The notes below the pieces were generated by a model. That model made no database searches and was not told the origin of the DNA. It was given only the letters and a program-made list of their open reading frames with translations. From contig DWXH01000040.1 in NCBI GenBank assembly GCA_019119305.1, positions 62,001 to 126,000 of the forward strand: a stretch of DNA of 64,000 nucleotides, read 5' to 3'. Made by a program: the position numbers and the translations under genes. This document shows positions 53,771-63,483 of this stretch, piece after piece. Position 1 is the first letter of the stretch. Each line of letters opens with the position of its first letter. The stretch is from Candidatus Alistipes merdigallinarum (GTDB lineage Bacteria > Bacteroidota > Bacteroidia > Bacteroidales > Rikenellaceae).

Positions 53771-54366
53771 TCGAGATCGAGGATAAAATCGTCAGTACGG
53801 AGCTGCTGACCGAGCCGTTTTGCTGTGACCCGGCGCGCTGCAAAGGAATGTGCTGCGTCGAGGGCGATGCGGGAGCTCCGCTCGAACCCGAAGAGGCCGA
53901 ACGGCTCGAACAGGAGTTCGAGGCCTACAAACCCTTTATGAAACCCGAAGGTATCGAGGCTGTCCACAAGCAGGGATTTATCGTTGTCGACAGCGACGGC
54001 GACTACACCACCCCCTTGATCGGCCGGGCCGAATGCGCCTTCTCGTTCGAAGAGAACGGCATAACGCTTTGTGCCATCGAACGGGCCTATCAGCTGGGTA
54101 AGACCGACTTCATCAAACCGATCTCGTGTCACCTCTACCCGATCCGGCTGACCCGGTTCAGCAACGGTAGCACCGGGCTGAACTACCATCGGTGGAGCAT
54201 CTGCTCCAGTGCCTGTCAAAACGGGAAACACCTGGGGATTCCTGTCTACCGGTCGTTACGCAGCGCGATTGTCCGTCGTTTCGGCGAAGAGTTTTTCCAT
54301 GCGCTCGAAGAGGCTGAGAAGTTTATCAAAACGGACGGGGCCGATGATCCGGATGCAACGGAGTAA
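53767..54366 (+). CDS. DUF3109 family cysteine-rich protein
   Basis: From ATG 53767 (ATGA overlap with ddl) the protein has 199 residues. It has FCCDPARCKGMCCVEGDAGAPL near the N-terminus and CAIERAYQLGK, CHLYPIRL and CSSACQNGK later. These cysteines resemble a metal or Fe-S site of the YkgJ/DUF3109 group, but no reaction is known to me. Coupling to ddl is conserved in Bacteroidota as far as I recall, which suggests an envelope link. Confidence 0.88.
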   Translation: MIEIEDKIVSTELLTEPFCCDPARCKGMCCVEGDAGAPLEPEEAERLEQEFEAYKPFMKPEGIEAVHKQGFIVVDSDGDYTTPLIGRAECAFSFEENGITLCAIERAYQLGKTDFIKPISCHLYPIRLTRFSNGSTGLNYHRWSICSSACQNGKHLGIPVYRSLRSAIVRRFGEEFFHALEEAEKFIKTDGADDPDATE

Positions 54367-54703
54367 AGGCATCGGAACGTCGGAATATCAACCCAACTCC
54401 GACCCATACGTTCGACCGACAGACTCATTAGCACCACGAAGCATAGATCGACATTGAAATCATTGGCGAAACATCTATAATTCGGAAATGGGCTCAGGAC
54501 TGCACGGATAAAAAAGACTCTGCATAATTAAAAGACTCTACCTAACTCGATTTACAGAGAAAGATAGAGTCTTTTGTTTATCTCTACATACGTCTTACTG
54601 CGGCAAGCGACCGTAATCCGATTTAATTTAATCTGTAATTTCGTCTCGCGCCCCCGTATCTTATTCGTAATATTCAAAGGCCTGCAACCGATATGGATGA
54701 ACT
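54367..54703. other. Gene-poor region between DUF3109 and the fmt tail
   Basis: I see no gene in this 337-base stretch apart from the bidirectional stem-loop terminator listed next. Long open frames on either strand here have no family resemblance. Confidence 0.5.
54530..54575. terminator. Bidirectional stem-loop terminator
   Basis: AAAAGACTCTA (54530-54540) pairs perfectly with TAGAGTCTTTT (54565-54575), 11 pairs around a 24-base loop, with T-runs in both reading directions. It separates the ddl-DUF3109 transcript (+) from the fmt transcript (-). Confidence 0.7.
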
Positions 54704-54880
54704 TCATGTTTTCTCCATCCCGCAACAGCTCGCGTTAAGGCTTTGCAATCGAACGGCCAGCACGTCCATAGCGACCATTTCGTTGAGCGGACCGACTTCG
54801 CTGAATTCCGAGAAGGTATTAACCCGAGATTTGGCCTCCTCTCGTTGTCCGATCCCGTCACCGATGCAGAATACATACAG
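54704..54880 (-). CDS. Possible small ORF in frame after the fmt stop
   Basis: Directly after the fmt TAA (54892-54890) the same frame runs on for 62 codons to a TGA at 54706-54704, through GFRLYVFCIGDGIGQREEAK and LQSLNASCCGMEKT. It lacks an ATG before the last third; a CTG at 54880 preceded by AGGTAAGGG could start it. The composition looks protein-like with a clear codon pattern (no rare-codon bias). It could be an unusual-start small protein, a readthrough extension of Fmt, or chance. Low confidence. Confidence 0.3.
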   Translation of the reverse strand: MYVFCIGDGIGQREEAKSRVNTFSEFSEVGPLNEMVAMDVLAVRLQSLNASCCGMEKT

Positions 54881-54889
54881 CCTGAACCC

Positions 54890-55861
54890 TTACCTAAAAG
54901 AGTACGAAGCCGCTTCTTTGAATCCCCGCAACAGATCGGCCACGGACATCCTTTTTTTACCGGCCAGTTGGAGTTCATCCAGGAAGAGATACCCATCCGC
55001 ACAGGCTACCTTCATAAAGGTACGACCATCCGTAACCAACGTTCCCGGAGTGGGCAACCGATCCACCGGGCAATTTCCCGTATGGACCCGAAAAATCTTT
55101 ACCCCAATGGGAGAGGCATTCTCTTTGTGCAGTTCGCTCCACGCCGCCGGATAGGGACTCAATCCCCGCACCAAATTACGGACCGTATCGCAAGACGCAC
55201 TCCAATCGATCCGACACGTCCTTTTAAATATCTTCGGTGCATCACGAACCACCTGCGGTTCGATCGCCTGTTGATCCACCGGAGCGATTGCCCCCGATGC
55301 AATCCGTTCGATCGTTTCAATCACCAGATCGGTTCCCGCATTCATCAACTTATCGTGAAGCGTTCTTGCATCATCCTCCTCGTCGATCGCCACGCGCTGT
55401 TGGCACAAGATAGCCCCTTTGTCAATTTCATGGTTCAGCAGAAAGGTCGTAACACCGCTCTCCTTCTCCCCGTTGATGATCGCCCAGTTGATCGGAGCGG
55501 CTCCCCGATATTGCGGCAACAGCGAGGCGTGCAGATTGAATGTTCCCAAACGGGGCATGGCCCACACGATTTCGGGCAACATCCGGAAAGCTATGACGAT
55601 TCCCAAATCGGGTGCCAACGACCGCAACGTCTCGACAAACTGAGGATCCTTCAGCTTTTCGGGCTGATAGACGGGCAGCCCTGCCTCTACGGCATAGCGT
55701 TTGACGGCCGAAGCCTGCATGTGCAATCCACGTCCCGCCGGCTTGTCGGGCATCGTAACGACCCCGACGATGTTGTACCCCTCCTCGACCAATCGCCGAA
55801 GCGGAGCCACCGCAAAATCCGGTGTACCCATATATACGATCCGTAGTCTCTTCGCCTCCAT
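54890..55861 (-). CDS. fmt: Methionyl-tRNA formyltransferase
   Basis: Fmt formylates initiator Met-tRNA. The 323-residue protein starts LRIVYMGTPDFAVAPLRRLV and has the catalytic segment FNLHASLLPQYRGAAPINWAI (SLLP motif), followed by DKGAILCQQRVAIDEEDDA and a C-terminal OB-type tRNA-binding domain with GTLVTDGRTFMKVACADGYL. Length is close to E. coli Fmt (315). A gap of 201 bases before it (55862-56062) shows no gene. Confidence 0.95.
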   Translation of the reverse strand: MEAKRLRIVYMGTPDFAVAPLRRLVEEGYNIVGVVTMPDKPAGRGLHMQASAVKRYAVEAGLPVYQPEKLKDPQFVETLRSLAPDLGIVIAFRMLPEIVWAMPRLGTFNLHASLLPQYRGAAPINWAIINGEKESGVTTFLLNHEIDKGAILCQQRVAIDEEDDARTLHDKLMNAGTDLVIETIERIASGAIAPVDQQAIEPQVVRDAPKIFKRTCRIDWSASCDTVRNLVRGLSPYPAAWSELHKENASPIGVKIFRVHTGNCPVDRLPTPGTLVTDGRTFMKVACADGYLFLDELQLAGKKRMSVADLLRGFKEAASYSFR

Positions 55862-56062
55862 AAACTTTTCTCTTCGCTTTGCCCTAATTTCTACATAGTT
55901 TTACCCCTTACCTATTCAAGCACCTCTTCGCGACCGTGTTGTTCAAGTTACGCCATCGAAGCCTCCGAGTCCTCGGACACTTCGCACAATGATTCAGCCG
56001 TAACAACCGCACGGCCTCAACTTCGGTTCCTGTCCCCGTTCGGCTCCGTGCGTTCAGCCCTG

Positions 56063-57295
56063 CTATTTAAACAGACCGAGCTTGTGGCCCATCACGGTCT
56101 CTTTCGTCTTCAGGTACTTTTCGTTGTAGGTATTGGGTGGAATCACGATCGGCACATTCTCGACGATCCGAAGACCGTAACCCTCCAATCCGGCCCGTTT
56201 CTGCGGATTATTGGTCAACAGGCGCATGTTTCGGATGCCGATTTCGCGCAGGATGCTCGCCCCGACGCCATAATCACGCTCATCCACCTTGAAGCCCAAC
56301 TTGATATTCGCCTCTGCCGTATCGTAACCCTCTTCCTGCAACTTATAGGCACACATCTTATTGAAAAGGCCGATTCCGCGTCCCTCCTGATTGAGGTAAA
56401 CGACCGCACCTTTTCCCTCCTTCTCGATCATCTTCATCGATTCGTGAAGCTGTGCCCCGCAATCGCACCGGCACGACCCGAAAATATCGCCCGTCATACA
56501 CGACGAATGAACCCGAACCAGCACCGGCTCATCGGGCTTCCACTCCCCTTTGATCAGAGCGACATGATCCAAACCGTTGCTCGACTGACGGAACGGAATC
56601 AACTTGAAGTGTCCCCACTCGGTCGGCATATCCACCATCTCGCCTCGTTCGACAATCGACTCCGAACGCAGACGATAGGCGATGATATCCGCAATCGAGA
56701 TGATCTTCATTCCGTACTTCTGGGCTATCTTCACCAAGTCCGGCATACGGGCCATCGTTCCATCCTCGTTCATGATCTCGATCAACGCCCCACCGGGATG
56801 CAGGCCGGCCATACGTGTCAGATCGATCACGGCTTCGGTGTGCCCCGGACGGCGCAACACGCCCCGATTCCGGGCACGCAGCGGGAAAATATGTCCCGGA
56901 CGTCCCAGATCGGATGGCCGTGTTGCCGGATCGATCAACGCACGGATCGTTGCCGCACGATCGGTCGCCGCAACCCCCGTCGTACAACCGTGTCCCAGCA
57001 GGTCGACCGACACCGTAAACGGAGTTCCCAGCAGCGACGTATTGGTCGCCACCTGCATATCCAGATCGAGCTCTCGGCAACGATCCTCCGTCAGCGGTGC
57101 ACACAATACGCCCCGTCCGTTATGCAACATGAAATTGACGATCTCGGGTGTAATTTTCTCGCCCGCCACAATAAAATCGCCCTCATTTTCGCGATCTTCA
57201 TCATCTACAACAATTACGATCTTTCCGGCTCGGATATCCTCCAATACCTCATCGACCGTACTGAGTACTCTTTCTCGATTTTGTTCCTCTGACAT
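56063..57295 (-). CDS. ribBA: Bifunctional riboflavin synthesis protein RibBA
   Basis: RibBA supplies both precursors of riboflavin. The 410-residue protein has a DHBP synthase domain (about 10-205), with [38 protein letters not shown] and HIFPLRA, then a GTP cyclohydrolase II domain (about 210-400) with [21 protein letters not shown] (three zinc cysteines), [17 protein letters not shown] and [14 protein letters not shown]. Both halves look active. Starts 23 bases after the LptF/G-type gene stop. Confidence 0.96.
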   Translation of the reverse strand: MSEEQNRERVLSTVDEVLEDIRAGKIVIVVDDEDRENEGDFIVAGEKITPEIVNFMLHNGRGVLCAPLTEDRCRELDLDMQVATNTSLLGTPFTVSVDLLGHGCTTGVAATDRAATIRALIDPATRPSDLGRPGHIFPLRARNRGVLRRPGHTEAVIDLTRMAGLHPGGALIEIMNEDGTMARMPDLVKIAQKYGMKIISIADIIAYRLRSESIVERGEMVDMPTEWGHFKLIPFRQSSNGLDHVALIKGEWKPDEPVLVRVHSSCMTGDIFGSCRCDCGAQLHESMKMIEKEGKGAVVYLNQEGRGIGLFNKMCAYKLQEEGYDTAEANIKLGFKVDERDYGVGASILREIGIRNMRLLTNNPQKRAGLEGYGLRIVENVPIVIPPNTYNEKYLKTKETVMGHKLGLFK

Positions 57296-57318
57296 AATCT
57301 CTTATTTTGTTTCTATTT

Positions 57319-58773
57319 TTACTTTTTCTGTTTATGGAAAAGCCGGACAACACGTCCGCGCAACCGGTGTATGCGGATCTGATACCACTCGGCATTGAAC
57401 AGATTCGAATCGCTCGTCGCTTTATAAGTAAGGTAGAACGAAATGGGGAAAAGGATGAACGTAGCGATCCATGTTCCGATAAAAGCATCCCAAGTCCCCT
57501 CTTTGGCCATCTTCTCGCCGGTGATCATAATAATATAATAGACGACGAAAAATCCGACCGACACCACGACCGGCATACCGAGCCCTCCTTTCCGAATGAT
57601 CGCCCCCAACGGGGCCCCGATCAAAAAGAAGATCAGGATCGACACCGGAAGTGAAATCTTCTTGTGCCACTCCACCTCATATTTATAGAGTTGCGAAAGT
57701 GCATCCTTCGAGGTCGATTCATCAAAAGAGTAAAAACTCAATGAACTACGCGCTTTTGAGGCCGCCTCCTTATACACTTTTTGTTTTGTTTTCAGATCCA
57801 GACTGTCGATCGCTCCGTTAAAATCGACCAAAGGACCTCCCTTAATCGCAACGGTATCTCCGCCGAGCCCGGGATCATTCGTAAACAAAAAGCTCGATAT
57901 CAACGGACGGTACGAAGCACTGGAGGCATCGATACTGATCTTCCGCAGCGAATCGATCCCGACCGAAAGATCCTGTATATTTTTGGTCTGGCTACCGCTG
58001 AACAACGAAACATCCGTCCGCGCAAAGTCGAAACCGGTCATCGAGATCGCCATGTTGTAGACATCGAAATAACGTCGGTCAAGTGTCTGGTCCTTCATCC
58101 ACTGATAGTTTCGCAAGTCTTCGTGCATTTCACCGTTGTATAGCGTAGCCAACAGATACTTTTTATCGTCCGACAGCGAAATATACCCCGAATCGGCCAC
58201 AATCGTACGCATCTTCCCACTCGTCATCGCTTCCCGTGCATCGTAGATCAGCACGCCGGTCAACAGTTTGGTTTTCGGATCCTGATGCTCGACCCGGATA
58301 CTCATGTCGTTGTCCAGATTGAAAAACAGTCCGTCCTTGAACTCGATCACCTGCTGCTGCCGTCGAATATCGTAAATCAAGGCCGACATCTTCTTGAATG
58401 CCAGCGGAGTAATATCGTTTGCAAGGAAAAAGCTACCGATCGAAACGAAAAATATCAGAATCAACAACGGCCGCATGATTTTCGGCAGGGAGATTCCGGC
58501 CGACTTCAGGGCCAGCAGCTCGTAGTTCTCACCCATGTTTCCCATGGTCATCACCGCGGCAAACAGCGTGGCCAGCGGAAGAACCGTCGGAATCAGTGTC
58601 AACGATGCATACATCATCAGCTCCATGATAACGCTCATACCAAGCCCTTTACCGACCAGCTCATCGATATATCGCCAGATAAACTGCAAAACGAAAACGA
58701 ACAGGACGATAAAAAACGAAAGAACCATCGGCCCGACGTACGACTTCAGAATAAGCTTATGTACCGTTTTCAT
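57319..58773 (-). CDS. LptF/LptG family permease
   Basis: LptF and LptG carry lipopolysaccharide from the inner membrane to the Lpt bridge. The 484-residue protein has three spans at the N-terminus (first about 10-35, PMVLSFFIVLFVFVLQFIWR), a large periplasmic domain (about 130-370), and spans at the C-terminus (SLPVSILIFFLIGAPLGAII, MPVVVSVGFFVVYYIIM). The motif HKLILKSYVGP at the start and IRKGGLGMPVVVS are usual for the family. Only one member is in the window; LptF and LptG cannot be told apart. It overlaps the ZnuB-type gene by 17 bases. Confidence 0.9.
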   Translation of the reverse strand: MKTVHKLILKSYVGPMVLSFFIVLFVFVLQFIWRYIDELVGKGLGMSVIMELMMYASLTLIPTVLPLATLFAAVMTMGNMGENYELLALKSAGISLPKIMRPLLILIFFVSIGSFFLANDITPLAFKKMSALIYDIRRQQQVIEFKDGLFFNLDNDMSIRVEHQDPKTKLLTGVLIYDAREAMTSGKMRTIVADSGYISLSDDKKYLLATLYNGEMHEDLRNYQWMKDQTLDRRYFDVYNMAISMTGFDFARTDVSLFSGSQTKNIQDLSVGIDSLRKISIDASSASYRPLISSFLFTNDPGLGGDTVAIKGGPLVDFNGAIDSLDLKTKQKVYKEAASKARSSLSFYSFDESTSKDALSQLYKYEVEWHKKISLPVSILIFFLIGAPLGAIIRKGGLGMPVVVSVGFFVVYYIIMITGEKMAKEGTWDAFIGTWIATFILFPISFYLTYKATSDSNLFNAEWYQIRIHRLRGRVVRLFHKQKK

Positions 58774-59596
58774 TTCGCTTCCGGATAAATTTACGCAAAG
58801 GTAATAGTTTTACTATTATAAGCGCAACGGTGAGTACAAATATTGTAGCGGCGCCCGAAGGAATGTCGAGCAGATAACTTGCATAGAGCCCGATCAGTGT
58901 ACCCGCTACGGCCACGACAGAGGCTCCGGCCATCATCCGGCCGAACGAACGGGTCAGTTGATTGGCGATCACGGCCGGCATCGTCAGCAGCGAAATCAGC
59001 AGTACGATTCCCACCACACGGATCGAAATAACGATCGTCACGGCGATCAGAACCGCCATCAGATAACCGATCCACCGTGTGGGGACATTCTGGCTGGCCG
59101 CATATTCTCGGTCAAAGGCCACATACATCACGGGGCGATAAAACAGGGCGAACACCACGACCACTGCGGCTACGACAACCGCCATCCCGATCAGATCGGA
59201 GACCGTAACGCTCAATATATTACCGAACAGGAAACTCATCAGGTTCGGGGCATAACCCGGCGTCATGTAGACAAAGATGATACCGACAGCCATACCCAAA
59301 GACCAGATCAGTCCGATCGCCGAGTCTTCTCGGATGCGCTTGTCCGCAGCACATGCCTCGATCCCGATGGCCGACAGAACCGCAAAACAGAAAGCCCCGA
59401 GCAGCGGATTCAACCCCAGATAGTAGGCAATGCCGACCCCACCGAACGACGAGTGGGTGATCCCGCCGCTCAGAAACACCAACCGGCGACAAACGACATA
59501 GGTTCCGACCATCCCGCAGGCAACGCCACACAGGACAGATGCCAATACCGCATGGATCAAGAATTTATATTGAAGTACCTCTTGCAGAAATTCCAT
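58757..59596 (-). CDS. ABC transporter permease, metal type (ZnuB/TroC-like)
   Basis: This 279-residue membrane protein has seven or more hydrophobic segments and the ABC-3 signature (SGGITHSSFGGVGIAYYLGL and ITIVISIRVVGIVLLISLLTMP), typical for Zn/Mn permeases. The ATPase and metal-binding partners are not in the window. It heads the - transcript ahead of the LptF/G-type and ribBA genes. Metal specificity cannot be predicted. Confidence 0.9.
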   Translation of the reverse strand: MEFLQEVLQYKFLIHAVLASVLCGVACGMVGTYVVCRRLVFLSGGITHSSFGGVGIAYYLGLNPLLGAFCFAVLSAIGIEACAADKRIREDSAIGLIWSLGMAVGIIFVYMTPGYAPNLMSFLFGNILSVTVSDLIGMAVVVAAVVVVFALFYRPVMYVAFDREYAASQNVPTRWIGYLMAVLIAVTIVISIRVVGIVLLISLLTMPAVIANQLTRSFGRMMAGASVVAVAGTLIGLYASYLLDIPSGAATIFVLTVALIIVKLLPLRKFIRKRNENGT

Positions 59597-59618
59597 TACG
59601 CCGGTTGCATTTCAGCCA

Positions 59619-59650
59619 CAAAACTAACCGTTTTTTCGGGATTTACGCAA
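59619..59650 (-). promoter_or_regulatory. Bacteroidota-type promoter for the ZnuB-LptF/G-ribBA transcript
   Basis: On the reverse strand TTG (59650-59648) is followed after 21 bases by TAGTTTTG (59626-59619), 23 bases upstream of the ATG at 59596. Confidence 0.55.
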
Positions 59651-59689
59651 CAAAAAAAGCGGAACGGCTGAAATTCAGGCACGGTTTTG

Positions 59690-59697
59690 TACCTTTG
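59690..59697 (+). promoter_or_regulatory. -7 box for mtaB
   Basis: TACCTTTG matches the -7 box, 25 bases before the mtaB ATG at 59722, which supports that start over the longer frame from 59539. Confidence 0.55.
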
Positions 59698-59721
59698 CAC
59701 TCCGGAAACAAATCATTCGTT

Positions 59722-61035
59722 ATGGCTGACCACGTCAAAAAAGTCGGTTTCTACACTTTGGGCTGCAAACTCAATTTTTCCGAGACCTCGACCATCGCCC
59801 GCGAATTCGAGGCCGGAGGGTTCACCCGCGTTGCTCCGAACGAAACGGCCGACATCTATGTAATCAACAGCTGTACGGTGACCGAACACGCGGAAAAGAA
59901 GTGCCGCAACATCGTCCGCCGGCTGATCCGCAAAAATCCACAGGCTATCGTCGCCGTAACGGGCTGCTATGCCCAGTTACGTCCCCAAGAGCTGGCGGCC
60001 ATCGACGGTGTCGACTTGGTCATCGGCAACAACGACAAAGGTTCCGTTTTCGAACGCGTTTCAGCTTTGAGCGCTAAAGGAAAACCCGCCATATATACCT
60101 GCGATACCGAAGAGCTGACCCACTTCTTCGCCTCCTTCTCATCGGGCGACCGGACCCGTTCGTTCCTGAAAGTACAGGACGGATGCAACTACCGATGCAG
60201 CTACTGCACCATTCCCGACGCCCGGGGGGCCAGCCGGAACATCCCGATCGCCGACCTGGTCGCCGAGGCCGAAAAGATCGCTGCCGCCGGACAACGGGAA
60301 ATCGTACTCACCGGAATCAACACCGGAGATTTCGGCAAATCGACCGGCGAATCGTTCCTCGACCTGTTGCAGGCCCTGGACCGGATGAAAGGGATCGATC
60401 GCTACCGGATCTCGTCGATCGAACCGAACCTGCTGACCGACGAAATCATCGCATTCACCTCCCGTTCGGAACGCTTCCAACCCCATTTCCACATTCCGAT
60501 ACAGAGCGGCTGCGACCGCATTTTGGCCCTGATGCGACGCCGCTACAACACCCGACAATTCGCCGACCGGATCGACACGCTCCGCAAGGCCGTACCCGAC
60601 GTCTTTATCGGCATCGACGTCATCGTCGGATTTCCGGGAGAAACAGACGCAGACTTCGAGCAAACTTATACATTTCTCGAACGGCTCGCTCCCGCCTTTC
60701 TGCACGTTTTCCCCTACTCGATCCGCCCCGGCACACCGGCCGCAACGATGAGCGGACACGTCGCTCCCGGCACAATAAACCGCAGGGCCGAAGCACTCGG
60801 AGCCCTCTCCGACAAACTGCATCGCGACTTCTACATCCGACATATCGGAGCGAAAACCTCAGTTCTCTGGGAAAGCACCCGCCACAATGGCTACATGTAC
60901 GGATACACGGGCAACTACATCAAAACCCGGATTCCTTTCGACCGGTCCCGGATCAATACGATCACGCAGGTCGAACTCACCGGTATGGCCGATGACCTGA
61001 CGATGGAAGCAAAAATCATCGACCGGATCCGATAA
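59722..61035 (+). CDS. mtaB: tRNA t6A37 methylthiotransferase MtaB
   Basis: MtaB adds methylthio to t6A at position 37 of tRNA with a radical SAM mechanism. From ATG 59722 the protein has 437 residues. The N-terminal cluster cysteines lie in FYTLGCKLNFSET, INSCTVTEHAEKKC and TGCYAQLRP; the radical SAM motif is CNYRCSYC; the C-terminal TRAM-type segment is around SVLWESTRHNGYMYGYTGNY. GCKLN with Lys is typical for MtaB rather than MiaB. Its sense strand overlaps no other gene. Confidence 0.95.
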   Translation: MADHVKKVGFYTLGCKLNFSETSTIAREFEAGGFTRVAPNETADIYVINSCTVTEHAEKKCRNIVRRLIRKNPQAIVAVTGCYAQLRPQELAAIDGVDLVIGNNDKGSVFERVSALSAKGKPAIYTCDTEELTHFFASFSSGDRTRSFLKVQDGCNYRCSYCTIPDARGASRNIPIADLVAEAEKIAAAGQREIVLTGINTGDFGKSTGESFLDLLQALDRMKGIDRYRISSIEPNLLTDEIIAFTSRSERFQPHFHIPIQSGCDRILALMRRRYNTRQFADRIDTLRKAVPDVFIGIDVIVGFPGETDADFEQTYTFLERLAPAFLHVFPYSIRPGTPAATMSGHVAPGTINRRAEALGALSDKLHRDFYIRHIGAKTSVLWESTRHNGYMYGYTGNYIKTRIPFDRSRINTITQVELTGMADDLTMEAKIIDRIR

Positions 61036-61114
61036 AATCTTTGAAATCATCCGACAAACTTTAAATGGGCAGCAAGTCACTCGGCAAAGACAAACTTGAA
61101 AACGCAGTTTTCAT

Positions 61115-61145
61115 TTGTCATTACGCTCCCCTTTCACTATCTTTG
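61115..61145 (+). promoter_or_regulatory. Bacteroidota-type promoter for the sensor-trkH pair
   Basis: TTG (61115-61117) is followed after 20 bases by TATCTTTG (61138-61145), a very good match. The ATG of the sensor gene is at 61170. Confidence 0.65.
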
Positions 61146-61169
61146 TTATTCGGCTAAACTATAAAGACC

Positions 61170-61934
61170 ATGAAATTCAATATGGGTATCAAAGGAAAAA
61201 TCCTGACCGGCTTTATCGCATTAGGCATGTTGCTCTTCTTCTCGGGCGTCATCTCGTTTTTCCAACTCAACAAGTTGAGCTATTCGTCGCACAGCATGCT
61301 CGAAGCCAGTTTCAAAAATACCGAATTGGCAAAAAAACTACTCGATGCCGTGCAAGAACAAAATACGGCTCTGTTGCAGATGATAGTCACCCAAGACCGG
61401 AAGTACGACTCACTGCTGCTGGACGGACGTACCAAATTCGACTCGGCATTTAACCAGGCACAAATCACGGTCCGTGACCTGCAAGGTTTCGACTCGATTT
61501 ACAGGGCTAACCTCGCCTACAATTACACGATCAACGAATTTCTGAAGGACAGTCTGTCCCAAAACAAAGTAAACTGGTATGCCACCGTCTATCAGGACTC
61601 CTATGCCAACCTCACTGCATCGATCAAAAACGTCATGATCTCGACCCAGCGCATCATGGACACAAAAGCCGTCCGGCTCGAAGACAGCGCCTATCGGGCT
61701 ACAATGCCCGGACTGATCGCACTGCTGATCGCCATCATTATCGTTATGATCTTTTTCTATTTCGTCAACCTCTATTACATAACTCCTGTACTGAAAATAT
61801 CGGATGCACTGCAAGCCTTTCTCGATTCACGCGTCCCCTTTAAAGTCAACATCGAAGGTAAAGACGAAGTATTCCGACTCAAAGAACAGATCGAAAAATT
61901 GACCGGAGAGATCAAAAGCAAACGCAACGAATAA
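61170..61934 (+). CDS. Membrane sensor-like protein (four-helix periplasmic domain, no output domain)
   Basis: The 254-residue protein resembles the N-terminal half of a methyl-accepting receptor or histidine kinase. It has two spans (about 11-30, TGFIALGMLLFFSGVISFF, and about 185-210, GLIALLIAIIIVMIFFYFV), a helical periplasmic domain between them, and a short HAMP-like end (VLKISDALQAFLDSR to GEIKSKRNE) at the cytoplasm, but no signalling, kinase or cyclase domain. It is 12 bases upstream of trkH and shares its promoter. Its role may be to sense something for TrkH; this is inferred. Confidence 0.8.
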   Translation: MKFNMGIKGKILTGFIALGMLLFFSGVISFFQLNKLSYSSHSMLEASFKNTELAKKLLDAVQEQNTALLQMIVTQDRKYDSLLLDGRTKFDSAFNQAQITVRDLQGFDSIYRANLAYNYTINEFLKDSLSQNKVNWYATVYQDSYANLTASIKNVMISTQRIMDTKAVRLEDSAYRATMPGLIALLIAIIIVMIFFYFVNLYYITPVLKISDALQAFLDSRVPFKVNIEGKDEVFRLKEQIEKLTGEIKSKRNE

Positions 61935-61946
61935 TACCTTCTACCC

Positions 61947-63392
61947 ATGCGATTATACATCGTACTAAGATATATTGGTTTAATCCTCGCCCTGAACGCG
62001 ATCTTCATGCTGCTTTCGGCCGGTGTCTCGCTGCTCAACGGCATGGATTCCGCATTCTATCCCCTGCTCCAGAGTTTCGTCCTCACTGCCATCCTCGGTC
62101 TGTTTCCTTTGATATTCGTTCCGAAAAGCCAACAGATATCCAACACAGAGGGATACGGTATCGTCGTCGGATCATGGCTGATGGCCTGTCTGGTGGGCAT
62201 GCTGCCTTACGTCCTTTGGGGCGGTGAGTTTACCCTGATAAACGCTTGGTTCGAAAGCGTGTCCGGCTTTACGACAACCGGATCGACCATTCTGAACGAC
62301 GTCGAAGCTCTTCCAAAAGGACTTCTGTTCTGGAGAGCCTCCACCCATTGGTTGGGCGGTGTGGGAGTCGTCATGTTCGTACTACTCGTTCTACCCTCCA
62401 TGGGTTCGACCAAGATGAAACTATCCAATGTGGAACTCTCATCAATGGCCAAAGACAATTTCAGATATCAGACAAAAAAGATATTGCAGATACTGCTCGT
62501 TGTCTATGTCGGACTTACAGCTGCCGAAACCATCCTCTTACGGATTGCCGGCATGGGATGGTTCGATGCCGTGTGCAACTCATTCTCGACGATCGCTACA
62601 GGAGGTTTCAGCACAAAAAACAACAGTATCGCCGGATATGACAGCGTATACATAGAAATCATCATCATGTTTTTCATGATGATTTCCGGGATGCATTTCG
62701 GACTGATTTTCGGCACCCTGACCGGGAAAAACAACAATATTTTCCGGTCCGAAATCAGCCGATATTATGCGCTATCGCTCCTGATCGGCGGATGTGTCAT
62801 TGCCGCCGACCTATGGATCAACGGATACTATCCCGACTTCTGGACCTCACTGCGATACGGTATGTTCGAAACCATATCCGTCTCCTCGACGACAGGATTT
62901 GCCACCGCAGACACTTCGATCTGGACGCCTTTAGCCATCATCCTGTTGATGCTCTTCACGTTCCAGTGCGGATGTGCCGGATCGACTGCCGGCGGTATCA
63001 AATGCGACAGAATGCTCCTCTCGTTCAAAGCCATAAAAGCGATGATGATCCAACGGCAACATCCCAATGCGATCATCCGTGTAAAACTGAACGGTGTCAT
63101 TCAGGAAAATCATACGGTGAGCATGGCCGTCCTTTTCATAATCGTTTATGTCATGTTGGTAGGCATAGGGACAGTTATCTTCAGTATATTCAATATCGAT
63201 CTGGAGACCGGTTTCGGCATGACCATAGCCAGTATGGCCAACTCAGGATCCGGTTTCGGTGAGGTCGGCTCTATGGACAACTACCACAACATACCCGCAT
63301 TAGCCAAAGGATTTTGTACGGTCTTCATGCTATTGGGACGTCTGGAAATCTTCGGATTCTTCCAACTCTTTCTTATAAACAGATGGAAATAG
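61947..63392 (+). CDS. trkH: Potassium uptake protein TrkH
   Basis: TrkH is the membrane pore of the Trk K+ system. The 481-residue protein has 10 or more spans and the SKT selectivity-loop sequences: ESVSGFTTTGSTIL, NSFSTIATGGFSTKNNS, SSTTGFATADTSI and NSGSGFGEVG. GCAGSTAGGIKCDRML is also typical. No trkA is in the window. Cotranscribed with the sensor-like gene. Confidence 0.94.
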   Translation: MRLYIVLRYIGLILALNAIFMLLSAGVSLLNGMDSAFYPLLQSFVLTAILGLFPLIFVPKSQQISNTEGYGIVVGSWLMACLVGMLPYVLWGGEFTLINAWFESVSGFTTTGSTILNDVEALPKGLLFWRASTHWLGGVGVVMFVLLVLPSMGSTKMKLSNVELSSMAKDNFRYQTKKILQILLVVYVGLTAAETILLRIAGMGWFDAVCNSFSTIATGGFSTKNNSIAGYDSVYIEIIIMFFMMISGMHFGLIFGTLTGKNNNIFRSEISRYYALSLLIGGCVIAADLWINGYYPDFWTSLRYGMFETISVSSTTGFATADTSIWTPLAIILLMLFTFQCGCAGSTAGGIKCDRMLLSFKAIKAMMIQRQHPNAIIRVKLNGVIQENHTVSMAVLFIIVYVMLVGIGTVIFSIFNIDLETGFGMTIASMANSGSGFGEVGSMDNYHNIPALAKGFCTVFMLLGRLEIFGFFQLFLINRWK

Positions 63393-63456
63393 CGCATAAA
63401 ACGACAATTCTTTGCGTTTTAATCTCTCCGCCATTCGTTTTTTCGATTCAAAAATG

Positions 63457-63464
63457 TATTTTTG
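63457..63464 (+). promoter_or_regulatory. -7 box for the last gene
   Basis: TATTTTTG matches the -7 box, 19 bases before the ATG at 63484. Confidence 0.5.
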
Positions 63465-63483
63465 TAATCATATTACAGGATTT

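Noticed and set aside
54693-55154. + frame of 153 residues near fmt
   Set aside because: Shadow of the fmt C-terminus on the other strand; no promoter or motif.
56048-57292. Long + frame (414 residues) opposite ribBA
   Set aside because: It is a mirror of the ribBA frame; it has no family features and ribBA has all its motifs.
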